The translations under genes and the position numbers were made by a program. A DNA stretch of 64,000 nt from Edaphochlamys debaryana (Eukaryota; Chlorophyta; Chlorophyceae; Chlamydomonadales), in contig JAEHOE010000081.1 of assembly GCA_016858145.1 (NCBI GenBank), forward strand, positions 62,001 to 126,000, read 5' to 3'. Below the pieces are notes generated by a model that saw only the letters and a list, made by a program, of their open reading frames with translations, made no database searches and was not told the DNA's origin. Of the stretch, positions 32,209 to 42,900 are shown piece after piece (the first letter of the stretch is position 1; every line of letters begins with the position of its first letter).

Positions 32209-33994
32209 TCAAACAACTGGAGCTCCGCCCTCCGCGGCCTCCGGCCGCAGCCAGCGCAGCGCCGGCACGGGCGCTTCGCCTCCCCAGATTGCTGTACTGA
32301 TCACGGCCCAGCTCTGATCCTTGCTTCGCTCCAGGGTCAGGCCCAGCTGCCACAGGGCATCCAGGGTGTGCATGTCGCCGCGCACTGCTGCCTTGACGTA
32401 CAGAGTCTCATGATGACGGGACATGTCACAGGGAGTAACCGCCGAAAGGGAGGTCGAGAGAAGGTGGATGTGGGCGCTCAACATGCGGGACGTAAGGGAG
32501 GAAGAGAGCCGAGGAGGAGGCATGTGCACTGCGTGGGATAGGGGCGAAGCCGACTCCATGACCGGGAGTGGTGTGGGTGGTGACTGTGAAGGGCCAAAGG
32601 AGGTGGGGCCGGCAAGGCGCAGTAAGCAAAGGGCCAGGTAACGCGTAGGCATGGCCCCTCCTGTGTTATGCGTGGCCGCACCTGCACGCCCGCGCCCCAC
32701 TCCGCCAGCAGCTCGAGCACAGCCACGCAGCCGCCCTTGGCAGCATATTCCCAGGGCTCCGGGCCGGGGCCGGGGCCCAGGCCCCTCTCGTGCAGCCACG
32801 TCACCAGCTCCAGGCTCCCGGACCGTAGGGCCGAACTGAAGGCCCGGGACCCCGCGGCTTGCAGCGCCTCGGCCCCGCACGTCTCCACCACCCAGCTGAC
32901 CGCCTCCACGCTCCCAATACGGCTGCGGTGCCGTCGACCGGGAAGCCCATGCCCTCCACCAGCAGGGTCAGCCGGGAAAGGGCGTCGGGGCAGGCAGCTG
33001 CGGCTGCGCAGACATGCGGGCTTTGCTCTGCTTTGCTTTGCACCCTGCGAGGGGGATGGCTTTGAGGGTCAGTACAGCGGTATGCCCCACCCTGTAAGAT
33101 TGGCGAAGGGAGGGGCTACCCCACCACATCGTCCAAACCCGAAGTCGCGTACACAGCACGACGGCATCATCCAAGAACTAAGGTACCCCTGTTCCCCCTC
33201 CCTGCATACGGTACCCTACAGGCCTACGCATGATTCGTTCCTGCTCCTCCCACCTGCTCCAGCAGCCACGCCACCTTGGCTGCCCAGTCGGGGGTGGGGC
33301 TGCGGGCGGCGAGGCAGGCGGCACCGCTCAGCAGGGGAGGGCTAATGCTGCCTCCCCGCTCTCGCCACAGCTCCTGGAGGGTTCCCAGGTCGCAGCCCTC
33401 CGCGGCATCCCGCAGTAAGCCCCCCGTGACGACATTGCGCAGGAGGGCCCGCATGAGCTCCGGGTGACCCCCCTTCGCGGCAGAGATGACACACTCCTTG
33501 ATCCACGCGCACCCCTGCTCCAGGAGCCACTTGCACACCGCCGCATGGCCCCCCTTGGCGGCGGAGGTGAGGGGACTTCTGCCCGGGTCCTCCAGCGGGC
33601 AGCCCCGCTCCGCCAGCCAGCGGCACACGTGCAGCTGGCCGGCGGCAGCGGCTGCCGCCATCACCTCCGCGGTCAGGCACAGCCCCGCCGCCGCCAGCGC
33701 CACCTCCAGGTTACCCACATCCCCGCTGACGGCCGTCAGGCACAGCAGCTGCAGCCGGCGCTTGCAGGAGAGGGGGAGGAAGGCGTCGGCGGGATCAGAC
33801 CAGTGTGCGGCGAAGGCAGCAGCCGGGGAGGGCTGCGAGAGCCGCACCACGGTGTGCTCCCGGAACTGCTCAGCGATAGGTCGGCTCACAAGTCGCAGCA
33901 TGCAAGCTATGTCGTTGGGCGGCAAGAAGCTCGCGATGCGGCCCAGGATGTCGGGGCCGCAGACCTCCGCGAGCGCATCAGGGCTTGCGGTCAT
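32209..33994 (-). pseudogene. ANK4: decayed F-box-like/ankyrin gene next to OGG1
   Basis: Exon 1 is intact (33994-33254, MTASPDALAEVCGPDILGR ... WAAKVAWLLEQ). Exon 2 starts at about 33044, but about 200 bp are missing at a junction near 32917-32924 (relative to ANK2, PVDGTA is fused to the GSVE block), which shifts the frame; its 3' half (SGSLELVTWLHERGLGPGPG, GGCVAVLELLAEWGAGVQ) is still readable. The exon 2 start is also altered by an AAAGC expansion. Exon 3 (about 32400-32209: LYVKAAVRGDMHTLDALWQL) is diverged and stops abruptly at about 32222. ANK2 appears to be a copy of this locus made when it was still intact. Confidence 0.85.
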
Positions 33995-34101
33995 GGCTAC
34001 TGCATACTTATGTTGGTATGTAGGTATGTACGTATGTCGTGGGTCGGCGCCTGACCATGTGGCCAGCACAGGTGGCATTTGTGATTGCGGCCATGGCTAC
34101 T

Positions 34102-34481
34102 GGCCCGGCCGAGCGTGCCATCGCTGCACTATTCTTTAAACCCCTCCGGCCCATGCCGATGCAGCTTTCGGCCCCACGCACAGCGCAAGATGAGTTTGAG
34201 TTGCAGCAACCTGCAGTTCCCGGTAACCCGTGACCAAGCACCCTGCATTGTGCGACTTGCACCTGACTTGCACCCTGACGGGCCTCACCCGACGACCTTC
34301 CCTCCACGTCCAGCCAGCAAGCCCCCACGAAGTCCGTAGGCTTCCCTACCAGCCCACAGTCCTCATAGAGGACCTCTGGGCGCGGCATCACGATGCCATC
34401 CCATCCTGCCTGACCTTGGACCTGTTCGGAAGGTACGTGCCTTGCCACGTGTCCTGCCCGCTGCCCCCGCCGTGACGCAGC
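34102..34481. repeat. ANK upstream flank, copy B (partner 16396-16588 and 17171-17346)
   Basis: Colinear with the flank above ANK2. It ends with cccccgccgtgacg at the left edge of the insertion at 34482. Confidence 0.9.
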
Positions 34482-34918
34482 ACGGCAGCACGGAGCTCGC
34501 AGCCTTCAGGCGGCGTGCCGCAGCCGGCCTCTTTCCCCCAGCTCGCACTTGCACACACCGCACTCTACGGTCGTTTAGTTCTGCAGCTGACACGTCGACT
34601 TCGTCTCTACCGCTTGCAGGTGAGCGCTCGCGCATGATGACCATAGACGACCGGCACGCTTCACGGCTGGGGGCTTCTTCAAGCGGCTCAGGAAAGTGCT
34701 ATTCGCGCCTGTCTCCCATAGGACCTGTATCAGCCTGCTAGACGTACCCGGCACAGCTCTACACCGTCACCAGCAACAGCATGCCGGTTACTCTAGCATA
34801 GCCGTTCTCAGCCGCATCCCCGACTACATCTGCTGCGCATTATGCTTCGTGTAGTGCTAGATAGCCCTGTTGCTAGTGCACTGTATGGAGGCTATGCCCC
34901 CCGACCCCCGCCGTGACG
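34482..34918. mobile_element. about 437-bp insertion with a 14-bp target-site duplication
   Basis: The left edge is cccccgccgtgacg/cagcacgg and the right edge cccccgccgtgacg/tggcaac. The paralogous site at 17333-17350 reads cccccgccgtgacgtggc with no insert. So 423 bp plus one copy of a 14-bp target-site duplication were added to copy B. A 14-bp duplication fits retroposition (LINE/SINE or processed RNA). The insert has no long frame, no clear A/B box, no terminal inverted repeat and no poly(A); the end is ctatgccccccga. Its source is unknown. Confidence 0.85.
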
Positions 34919-35006
34919 TGGCAACAGCCTGCATACACACGCCCCCAACACTACATGCTTCCTCGCTCACCCCTGCGCACCCTCGCACCCGCGCGTGCCC
35001 ACACCA

Positions 35007-38000
35007 TCACTCGCCGCCCGCAGCCCTCCGCCGCCCCCTCCTGGCCGCCGCCTGCAGCTTCGTCGCAACGCCCTCCGCATCCCCCTGTCCCCCCTCCCCT
35101 GCCCCTCCCACCCCTCCCGCACCAGCCGCCGGCCCCGTCCGGGCGCGCGTCCTCCGCGGCACGGGCGCCCCCGGATCGGGTGCGGCCTGGCCATCCGCCA
35201 CCGCCACCCCCGCCACCCCCGCCCTAACCGACACGTCCACAGCCACAGACACGACCGCCCCCGTCCCCGCCGCAGCCGCCTTGCCCCGGGCCTTGCCCGC
35301 CCCCGCGCCGCCCGCTTTGCCCCGCTTCGCCGCCCCACGCGGCCGCGGCGTGTACTCCGCATCCGACCCCGACCCCGCCTGCCCCTCCCCCTCCCCTTCC
35401 CCCGAGGAGGCGCTGGGAGTCCCGACGCTGTCCTCCCGCGCCCCCGCCTCCCCGCCCTCCGCCTCCTCCTCTACAAGGCCCTTGCCGGCCGCCCCCCGCT
35501 GGCGCTTGCCGCCCCCTCCCCCGCCCCTGCCCTGGCGCAGGCCGGGGGGCAGGCGGTGCTGCTGCGCGGCGAGCTCCGAGATAAAGAGCGTGTTGTGGGC
35601 CCTGGGGGGGAGGGAGGGGGGGAGGGAGGGGGGGTGGGCGGGAGGGTGGGAGAAAGGGAGGGGGGATGAGGATCTGGGCGGGACACGGGCGCATGGTGGG
35701 AGCTGGCCGGTTGCTGCGTGCTGGCTGCAGCCTTGCACCGAAGCAGTCACGGTGCCGGTAATGCTGCTGCAACACCGATCCACGTGGCGCTGACTGAAGC
35801 CCTCCTGCGGCACCCACCGCCAGAGCCCTGCAGTCGCCCCAGGATTCCCGGCGCAAAGATGACTGAAGCAAGCGGCATCTCGGCCCCCCACCCACCATCC
35901 CGCGTACGGCCCGAACCGCTCCGTGAAGGCCGCCGCCGCCAGCGCCCCCGTGGCCTTGGTCAGGGTCTTGGAGCGGAGGTCGGGGCGGTACAGGCTGGGG
36001 GGGGGGCGGGCAGGACGAGGGTGTGGGAGAGGATGTGGGCTGGGGCCTGGCACAGCTCCTGACGCAGGCAGGTGGCGGCCGAGGCTGGGACGGCGGCACC
36101 GCCCCGAGGGCGCGGGCCCTGGGGGCCCAGGCCGAGGGTTCTGGCAGGCGCTCGGCTGCCCCCAGTGCCACAGCACAAGGTAGGCCTAGGGGCGCCGGCA
36201 GGCTCGTGCCCGCCCCGCCCCGACGAGCCCAGGCCGTTCGCTGGACACTGAACCATACCGCCCCGTCCCGCCCCGCCCCGCCACTGGCCCCGTGTCCGTG
36301 CCCCCTCACGCCGCCGGAGCCCATGCCAGATGGCAGCCCGCCGCACCCTTCCCTTGTGGCTCCCTCCTTCCCCGGCCTGCCTGGCCGCCTCTGCTCCCCG
36401 GCTTGTTCCCGCCCTCCTGCCCCCTCACCGCGTGGCCAGCTGCCACACGTGCGTGTCCACCGGTATGGCTCCGTGCTTGTCCAGGGAGAAGAGGCACACG
36501 CAGGCAGCCACCTTGGGGCCGATGCCTGGGGGGAGGGGGGGAGGGGGTGTGCGCGGAGGGGGCGTGTGGGGACGGGTGTGAATGAGCTCAGCGTCGCCGC
36601 GTCACAGGAGGGAGGAGGCTGCGCCCACACCTGCGCCCAAATCCCGCAGACACGTGTCTCTCTGCACCCGACCTCGCCCTCCCGAGCCTCTGCCAACCGC
36701 CAGCAGGCCCCCCGTCCCCGCGCCCCAGCACAGCACACACACACCCCTTTCGGTTCCGTATCTAAGGCCGGCCGGCTAACTACCGCGCCTGAGACTCCCA
36801 GGCTCATGCGAGCAGCCCTTCACACACCCCTTCGCACCCGGCAGCTCCTCCAGCGCCGCCGCCGCCTCCCCCAGGCTCCGCTCCCGCAGCCCCAGCAGCC
36901 ACTGCCGCCCCCCGCCCGGCTTGCTCAGCAGCTGCTGGGCGGCCCCCACCACGTAGCGGGCGCGGTAGCTGGGGAGGGTGGGTGGAGGGTGAGGGTGGGG
37001 TTGTAGTGGGAGGTCATGATGCATGGGCATAGGCGAGGCGGCGCGCGGAGCGAACAGGCGGACCTGCTAGGCGTGGCCCGGGGCATGCCAGCGACAAAGC
37101 ACCCAGCGTCCTCCCAGCAGCCCCCCAAGCCCCGCGCCCACCCGAACCCCGCCGCCCGTAGCTCCTCCTCCGTTGCCGCCGCCAGCTGCTCCAGGGAGGG
37201 GAAGGCGTAGTAGGACAGGGAGGGGGCGGGGGCCGGGGGGGCGCCTGGCCCTTGAACTCCATCGTCCCCCGCCTTCGCTGCCGCTGCCGCTGCTGCCGCT
37301 ACCCCCGGCTCCGGCTCCGGCTCCTCAGGTGCGAGCAGCGGGGTGCCGTAGGCCGAGCACAGGCGCTCCACCATGCCTGGGGCACGAGAGGGGGTTGGCA
37401 GAGAGAGGTTGCCTCCAAGAAGGCAGTGTGGGTAGGTAGGAAAGCAAACGGGGCAAAGGCTAGGTGGTCTAGAAAGTGTACTGAGATGAGGTGAGACGCT
37501 GGGGGCGGGGCCGTACCGTGGATCCTGGAGATGTGGTTATTGGACGAGCAAATGAACTGGAATAGGCACTGCAGGGGGCGAGGGCGGGAGGACAGGGGGA
37601 CGAGAGTTGAGAAGGCACCTCCTTCACCCACTGCCCCTCCATCCACACCGCAAGACCTCTGGCCCCCGCCGGCTTCCCTCCTCCTCCTTCCACCACCCCC
37701 CCCACACACACACACCTCGAGGGGGTCCTGCCTCAGCATGCGGGCGCCTGGGCACAGGGGTCACCACGCAAGGGGGGGGGGGGAACGGACACGGGGGAAG
37801 GGAGTTACGGCAGGGCAGCCTGCTTGGCCGCGGCCACTGACCCATCTAGCACGGCCCGCTACACCCGTCCTTTGGCTGCACCAGCTGCGACCCCTTCCCT
37901 TGCGCCCGCTGGTCTGAGACCCCGCACTCCACCCCACCCGGCTGGGGGCTGCGCCTGGGGCCCGTGCTCGCAGCCCTGCCCTCCCCCCCTAGACACGACC

Positions 38001-39701
38001 ACTGGAGCAGACCAGCGCCTGGCGTCCGCTTCCCCCATGGCCCGCACACCGCCCTGCACTGCATTGCGCTTTACGTCACACCCCACCCCACCCTGCCCCG
38101 GCCCCACCCGGGAAGTGCGGGCTGACGGCGGCGAAGCGGGCGCAGGCGGCCGCCCAGCGGGGAGCCAGGTCGGCCAACCGCACCAGGTCCTGGGGGTAGG
38201 GCGGGGGGGGGCATGTTGTCAGAGTGGGTGTTGGGGCCATCCAGCCGGTCCCCCAGCAGTGGAAGGAGGCCCATTCGGGACGCGATTTGCCACCTGCCCC
38301 TGCCTCTGTGTGGGAGACTCAATGAGAGCGGCTTCCCCAGCCTCCGCAGCGCCGGGGTCCCCTCCAGGCCCATACAGTTGCGATCTCCCTCTGCCCTCCC
38401 GCCCCTCCCCCCTCTCCCCCTACCAGGTTGAAGTAACCCCTTGCCCCTAGCAGCCCCGTCCTCTCCCCCTCCCCCTCCCTATCGCCCTCCTCTCACCCCC
38501 CCCCCCCTCTCGCCCCTCCCCCCTCCCCCCCCACCAGGTTGAAGTAGTCCCGCAGCGCCGCCTCGTCGCCCCCGGGGGCCGCCTCGGGGCCGGACCCGCG
38601 CGCCAACACCCGGTAGTGCACGTCGGGGCCCACCTGGGGTGGTGGTGCGTGGGGTGTGGGTGTGCAGAGGGGAGCTTGCGGGGAGTTCACTACGGAGGCC
38701 GGCTCGGAGGCGATGAGGGGGGTTGGGTTGCCCGGACGGGCACGCAAACTTCCAGTGGTGGGGGTAAGCATGCCCGGCTTTTCTGCTCCCCTGAGGCGTG
38801 CCGATTCCCAGCACCCTCGCCCACGCCTGCCCCTGCCTCAACAGCCTCCCCGCCTCCTCACACTGCCTGCCTCCCAAAGATCTCTGCCTCCCCTGCCTCG
38901 CCGGCCTCCTCGCCTCCCCTGTCACTCCCCCGCCCCCCCCTCCCCCGCCCCACTGCCCCTTATCTTCACCCACTGCTCCGTGTGCGGCCCCGTTCCCCCG
39001 CCCCCCACCTGCCGCACGCACACCAGGCGCGGCCCGATGACGCCCGTGTACTGGCCCTCGCCCGTGCAGCGCCAGCGGAAGGACTGGCCGGTGGGGAGGC
39101 TGAAGTCGAGCTGGGGTGGGGGAGAGGGTGGGGGTGGCGGTGGTGGTGTGGTGGCGGTGGCGGGAGGGTGGGGAACGGCAGAGGGGTTTAGCGGCAGGCG
39201 GGCGCAGGGGCGGTGCACGTGAGGGTAAGAGGGCGGGGCGTGTTGGTGCATGGGGTATGGCTGCGTTGGGGTTGGGGGCCTGGGGGGAATAGGCGGGCCG
39301 TGCTTGCCCGGTCCTGTGCTCCTGATTTGGGACCCCACCTGCAGCTCGCCTGGCGCCACGCCCAGCGAGCGCCACTCGCCGCTCCCCGGCTCCACTGCTG
39401 CCCCTGCCCCTGCTCCTGTCTCTGCTCCTGCCGTTGCTCCTGCCGTTGCTCCTAACGCTGCTCCTGCCCCTGTCGCTGCCGCTGCGGCGCAGGCGGTGGG
39501 GGAGCTGCTGGATGGCGGCTCCATGGCCGCCAGCGCGGGCGGGATGGCGCGGGTTGCGAGCGGGACGGCGTTGAAGCGGGACGGGGCTGGGTAGGCTGCG
39601 CTGCGGCTGCTGAGCAACGCGACGCGTGCCGGGCAGTAGTTAGACCATGTGCGGGCTAAGGGAAGAGCTCGGACGCGAATGCTAGATAGCGCGGGCCGCA
39701 T
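35007..39701 (-). CDS. OGG1: 8-oxoguanine DNA glycosylase/AP lyase
   Basis: Removes 8-oxoguanine paired with C in base excision repair. Eleven exons join in frame to 628 aa: 39701-39339, 39110-39009, 38633-38535, 38189-38108, 37747-37716, 37568-37517, 37376-37142, 36968-36838, 36525-36429, 35994-35896, 35601-35007. Motifs: [10 protein letters not shown] (N-domain), [20 protein letters not shown] with HISRIHGMVERLC (lesion-pocket Asn/Arg), YRARYV, then the Hh[15 protein letters not shown] with the catalytic Lys at about 370 and PVDTHVW with Asp at about 389, 19 residues apart as in human OGG1 (K249/D268), and FGPYAGW. Unusual: an Arg/Ser/Ala-rich N-terminus ([20 protein letters not shown]) that looks like an organelle presequence, with a second in-frame ATG at 39524 before MEPPSSS; an Ala/Pro/Glu insert of about 40 aa after [10 protein letters not shown]; and a C-terminal low-complexity tail of about 190 aa. 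Divergent from the ataxin-2 gene. Confidence 0.95.
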
Positions 39702-39995
39702 GCGATGGCGCCAAAGGAACCGCGCAGCGCCAGGTTGTGTACTCGCTATGCCCGCAGGTCGGGGCCCAACATGTGAAAGAGCCTCTACAGCTATATGGGA
39801 CGCAGGCTGCCCGGAAACCAGTTTCGCCTCGTGCCCCTCCATGCCGTCCTGCACCTCATGGCAACCGCACCGCGACTGCACTTCGCACTCATACTCTCCT
39901 CGGCCGCTCTCTCCAGCCCGAGGACAGAGCGTGCCCACGGTATCCCGAGCGTCGCCTCTGCCAGGATGCCGAACTGACCGCGCGCTTGAATAGCC
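39702..39995. promoter_or_regulatory. bidirectional promoter region OGG1 / ataxin-2 homologue
   Basis: Only 294 bp separate the two start codons, so both 5' UTRs and promoters must fit here. No TATA box is clear. The shared promoter is inferred from the head-to-head layout. Confidence 0.55.
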
Positions 39996-42900
39996 ATGAG
40001 CACCTTCGCCGCGAAAGTCGCGGGTCTGCGGGCGGATGTGGCCGCCCAGCAGGCCCGGCAGGACGCCGTGGGGCTTCGCGGCAACGGAGCAGCTGCCTCG
40101 GGGCCAAGCTCAGCCCAGCCCGCTCGGCAAACCGTGGGCTTCAGCGTGGCCAACAACACGGATCGGCTGGGCTTTGTCGGGAACGTGCTGATAGGCTACA
40201 AGGTGGAGGTTCAGGTAGGGACTGGGCGCGCGCAAAAGGGCAATCTCGAGCGTCAGGGTTCCTGCGCCCGCGTCTCCCCGTGTTTTGGCATGCCCCTCAG
40301 GCCTTGCATCCTGTACCTCACCCAGCAACTGATCTGGCCCTGAACCCGGCGCAGGTGGCCAGCGGCGTGGTCTATGAGGGCGTGTTCACGTCGCTGCAAC
40401 AGGATGCCAAGGGAGTTTCGGTCACCCTGAAGTACGCCAAGGTCATTAAGGACCCCAATGCGCCTGTGTCCTCGGACCGGACGGCACTGGCGGAGAAGCC
40501 GGTGCCTGTCTTGACCGTCGTGCCTGCCGACCTCGTCCAGCTCTATGCGAAGGACGTGCGCCTTAGCCCAGAGGACCTGGCTGGCTCCGACCGCAGCGAT
40601 GTGGGCTTTGAGACCGACGCTGCTATTTCCCGAGGCCGCGGCGGGTAAGCTGCCGTGGCGCCGTGCCCTGACAATGCCTCCTGGGACTGATCCAGCCGCG
40701 CACGGCTAGCTGGTGTGTGCCGTCCATGGCTACCCTGCGGACCTCTGGGGCGTCTGCCTGTCGCGCGCGTGTCGACGCATTGCCATGACGCACTCTGCAG
40801 GGCCATGCGCGAGCTGCAGCGGTGGCAGCCGGAGGAGGGCGAGGACTCTGGTTTCTTCAGCCTGGAGTCGACCGGCAATGACGTCGGCTGGGACCAGTTC
40901 GCGGTGAACCGCGATCGCTTTGGCGTGCAGACGACTTGGAGTGAGCACTTCTACACGACAAAGATTAACCGCAACGAGTGCCGCATCACGGACGAGGAGG
41001 CCTCTCGACTGGCGAAAGAAATCGAGCAGGGCGTCAGCGGGCAGGTGTCCAACATCCACATGCTGGAGGAGCGCGGCGGGGAGCTTGGGGCAGACGTGAG
41101 TCGCGGCGGGCTGGGGCAGAAGCGCCTGCCACACGCGTCACACGGCCCAATAACCCAACCCCTCGTGCAGTGGGCTCAAGCCTCACTGCAGTGTCGCTGC
41201 CTGCCGTTAGCAAGCCGGGGCATGCTAACAGGCCGTCTCAACATCCCTTGCCCGCCGCAGCCCTGCCTCCCTCTGGCCCTCACACGCACACGCACACTGA
41301 CCACCCCTTCCTCCCCCGCGACATCCCCCGCAGGTGGACGAAGAGGCGCTGTACGGCGCCGTCATCCGCGAGCCGCTGCCGGGCCCCTCGCAGCCCCTGC
41401 CGCCGCAGCGGCCGCAGCAGCGCTCGCGGGGCCCCTCCCAATCCGCCGCGGACCGCTCCACGGCCTGGGGCCGGGCGGGCTCGGGCGTGGCGGCGGTCGC
41501 CGGCGGCCTCACCGTCGCCCAGCAGCTTCAGGCACAGCGGCAGGCGCAGGCGCAGGGCGGGCAGCTCGGGTCGGGTGGCGGCGCGGGGCCCAAGTCGGCC
41601 TCCATCCCCATCCCCGCGCCGTCGGGACCCGCCGCGGCAGGGTCCGGCTCGGGCGGCGGCGCCTCGGCGGACGCTGCCGGCAGCGCCGGCGCCACGGCCC
41701 CCATTGACATTGACCCCCGCAAGGAGGTCAACAAGGTCCGCAGCTCGCTTACCGTGGGCTCCAAGAAGGACCGCAGGTGGGGACAGGGGCGCGCATGCGG
41801 GGGGGGGGCGGGGCGTTTGGGAGGCCCAGGAATGCAGCGGCGACACAGCCGGGGTTGCCTCAAGCCGCCATGCGGGTGAAATTGGGTTGGTAAGCTAGAT
41901 CATAGTCGGCGGCAGCTTGCGCATGCAGGGGCGGGGCGGGGCCTGCTGCTCCCGGGGCCGCTAGCGGTCAGGTCAGCACCGGCCTGCCTGCCTGCCGCCT
42001 CGCAGCTCGCCCTTCGGCACTCCTAAGCTGGGCGGTGGCATGTCCCGCTCGCCCGTGTTCGCCAGCCCGCTGGTGGCGGACCCCGTGGGCTTCTCTGCGC
42101 TGGACCTGGACCCGGGGGCGCCGCAGGTGGGGGCGCGTGGGAAAGAGGGGTGGGATGGCGGCGGCTAAAGCGGGGGCAAGGGAGGCGGGGCGAGGGAGTA
42201 GGGAGGCAGGGGCGGAGCAGGCAGGCGGGGGCTGAGATGGGACTTGACGCGAGGCCTACGCGGCCTACTGGGTTGTTGTGCAGCCTTGTCCACGGTTTGC
42301 TTGCCGTCCTTGCCGAGGCAGGCCTGGGACGGACAGGGGCGCACAGCTCGGAGCGCCGCTTCAGTGGCAGCCTTCGCAGCTTTGTCCTCACTGCCCTCCC
42401 GCTCCCCCCTCTTCCCTTGCTCCATCCCCCTGTCAGGTCAAGCTGGACCCGGAGGCCCAGGCCGAGTTCCTGCGCTTCAAGGAGGAGATGAACAAGAAAC
42501 GGTCGGGGCAGCTGGGGTGCGTGGGGGGGCGAGATCCAGGTCGGGGCTGTGAGGTGCGGCGCGCTAGGGGGAGCGGGAGTTGGAGGGACCCGCTCCCAGG
42601 GATGGCCGTTTGCGTCGCCGCGCTCTGCTGCTTTTGCGACGCACGCTGCTTGTGCGTATTGACTGGTAACCTTGTGCTGCCCCCTCCCCTCGTGCCCTGT
42701 CTCCTCTGCAGTGCGGAGGCGGCGCTTGCGGACCTGAAGAAGTCCTCCTTCAAGGACCGATCGGGGCAGCCCTCGGGCAACGGAGCGGCGGCGGCGCCCG
42801 CTGCGCCGACGGAGGCGCCAGTGGCGGCCGCCGCCGCGAGCGCGGACGGCTCCTCCGCCGACGGCGCGGCCAAGCCTGCCGCTGCCGCGAACGGCGAGGA

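Noticed and set aside
31621..32541. 306-codon plus-strand frame
   Set aside because: Antisense of the membrane-protein fragment and ANK4 exon 3; includes intron C-runs and duplicated pieces.
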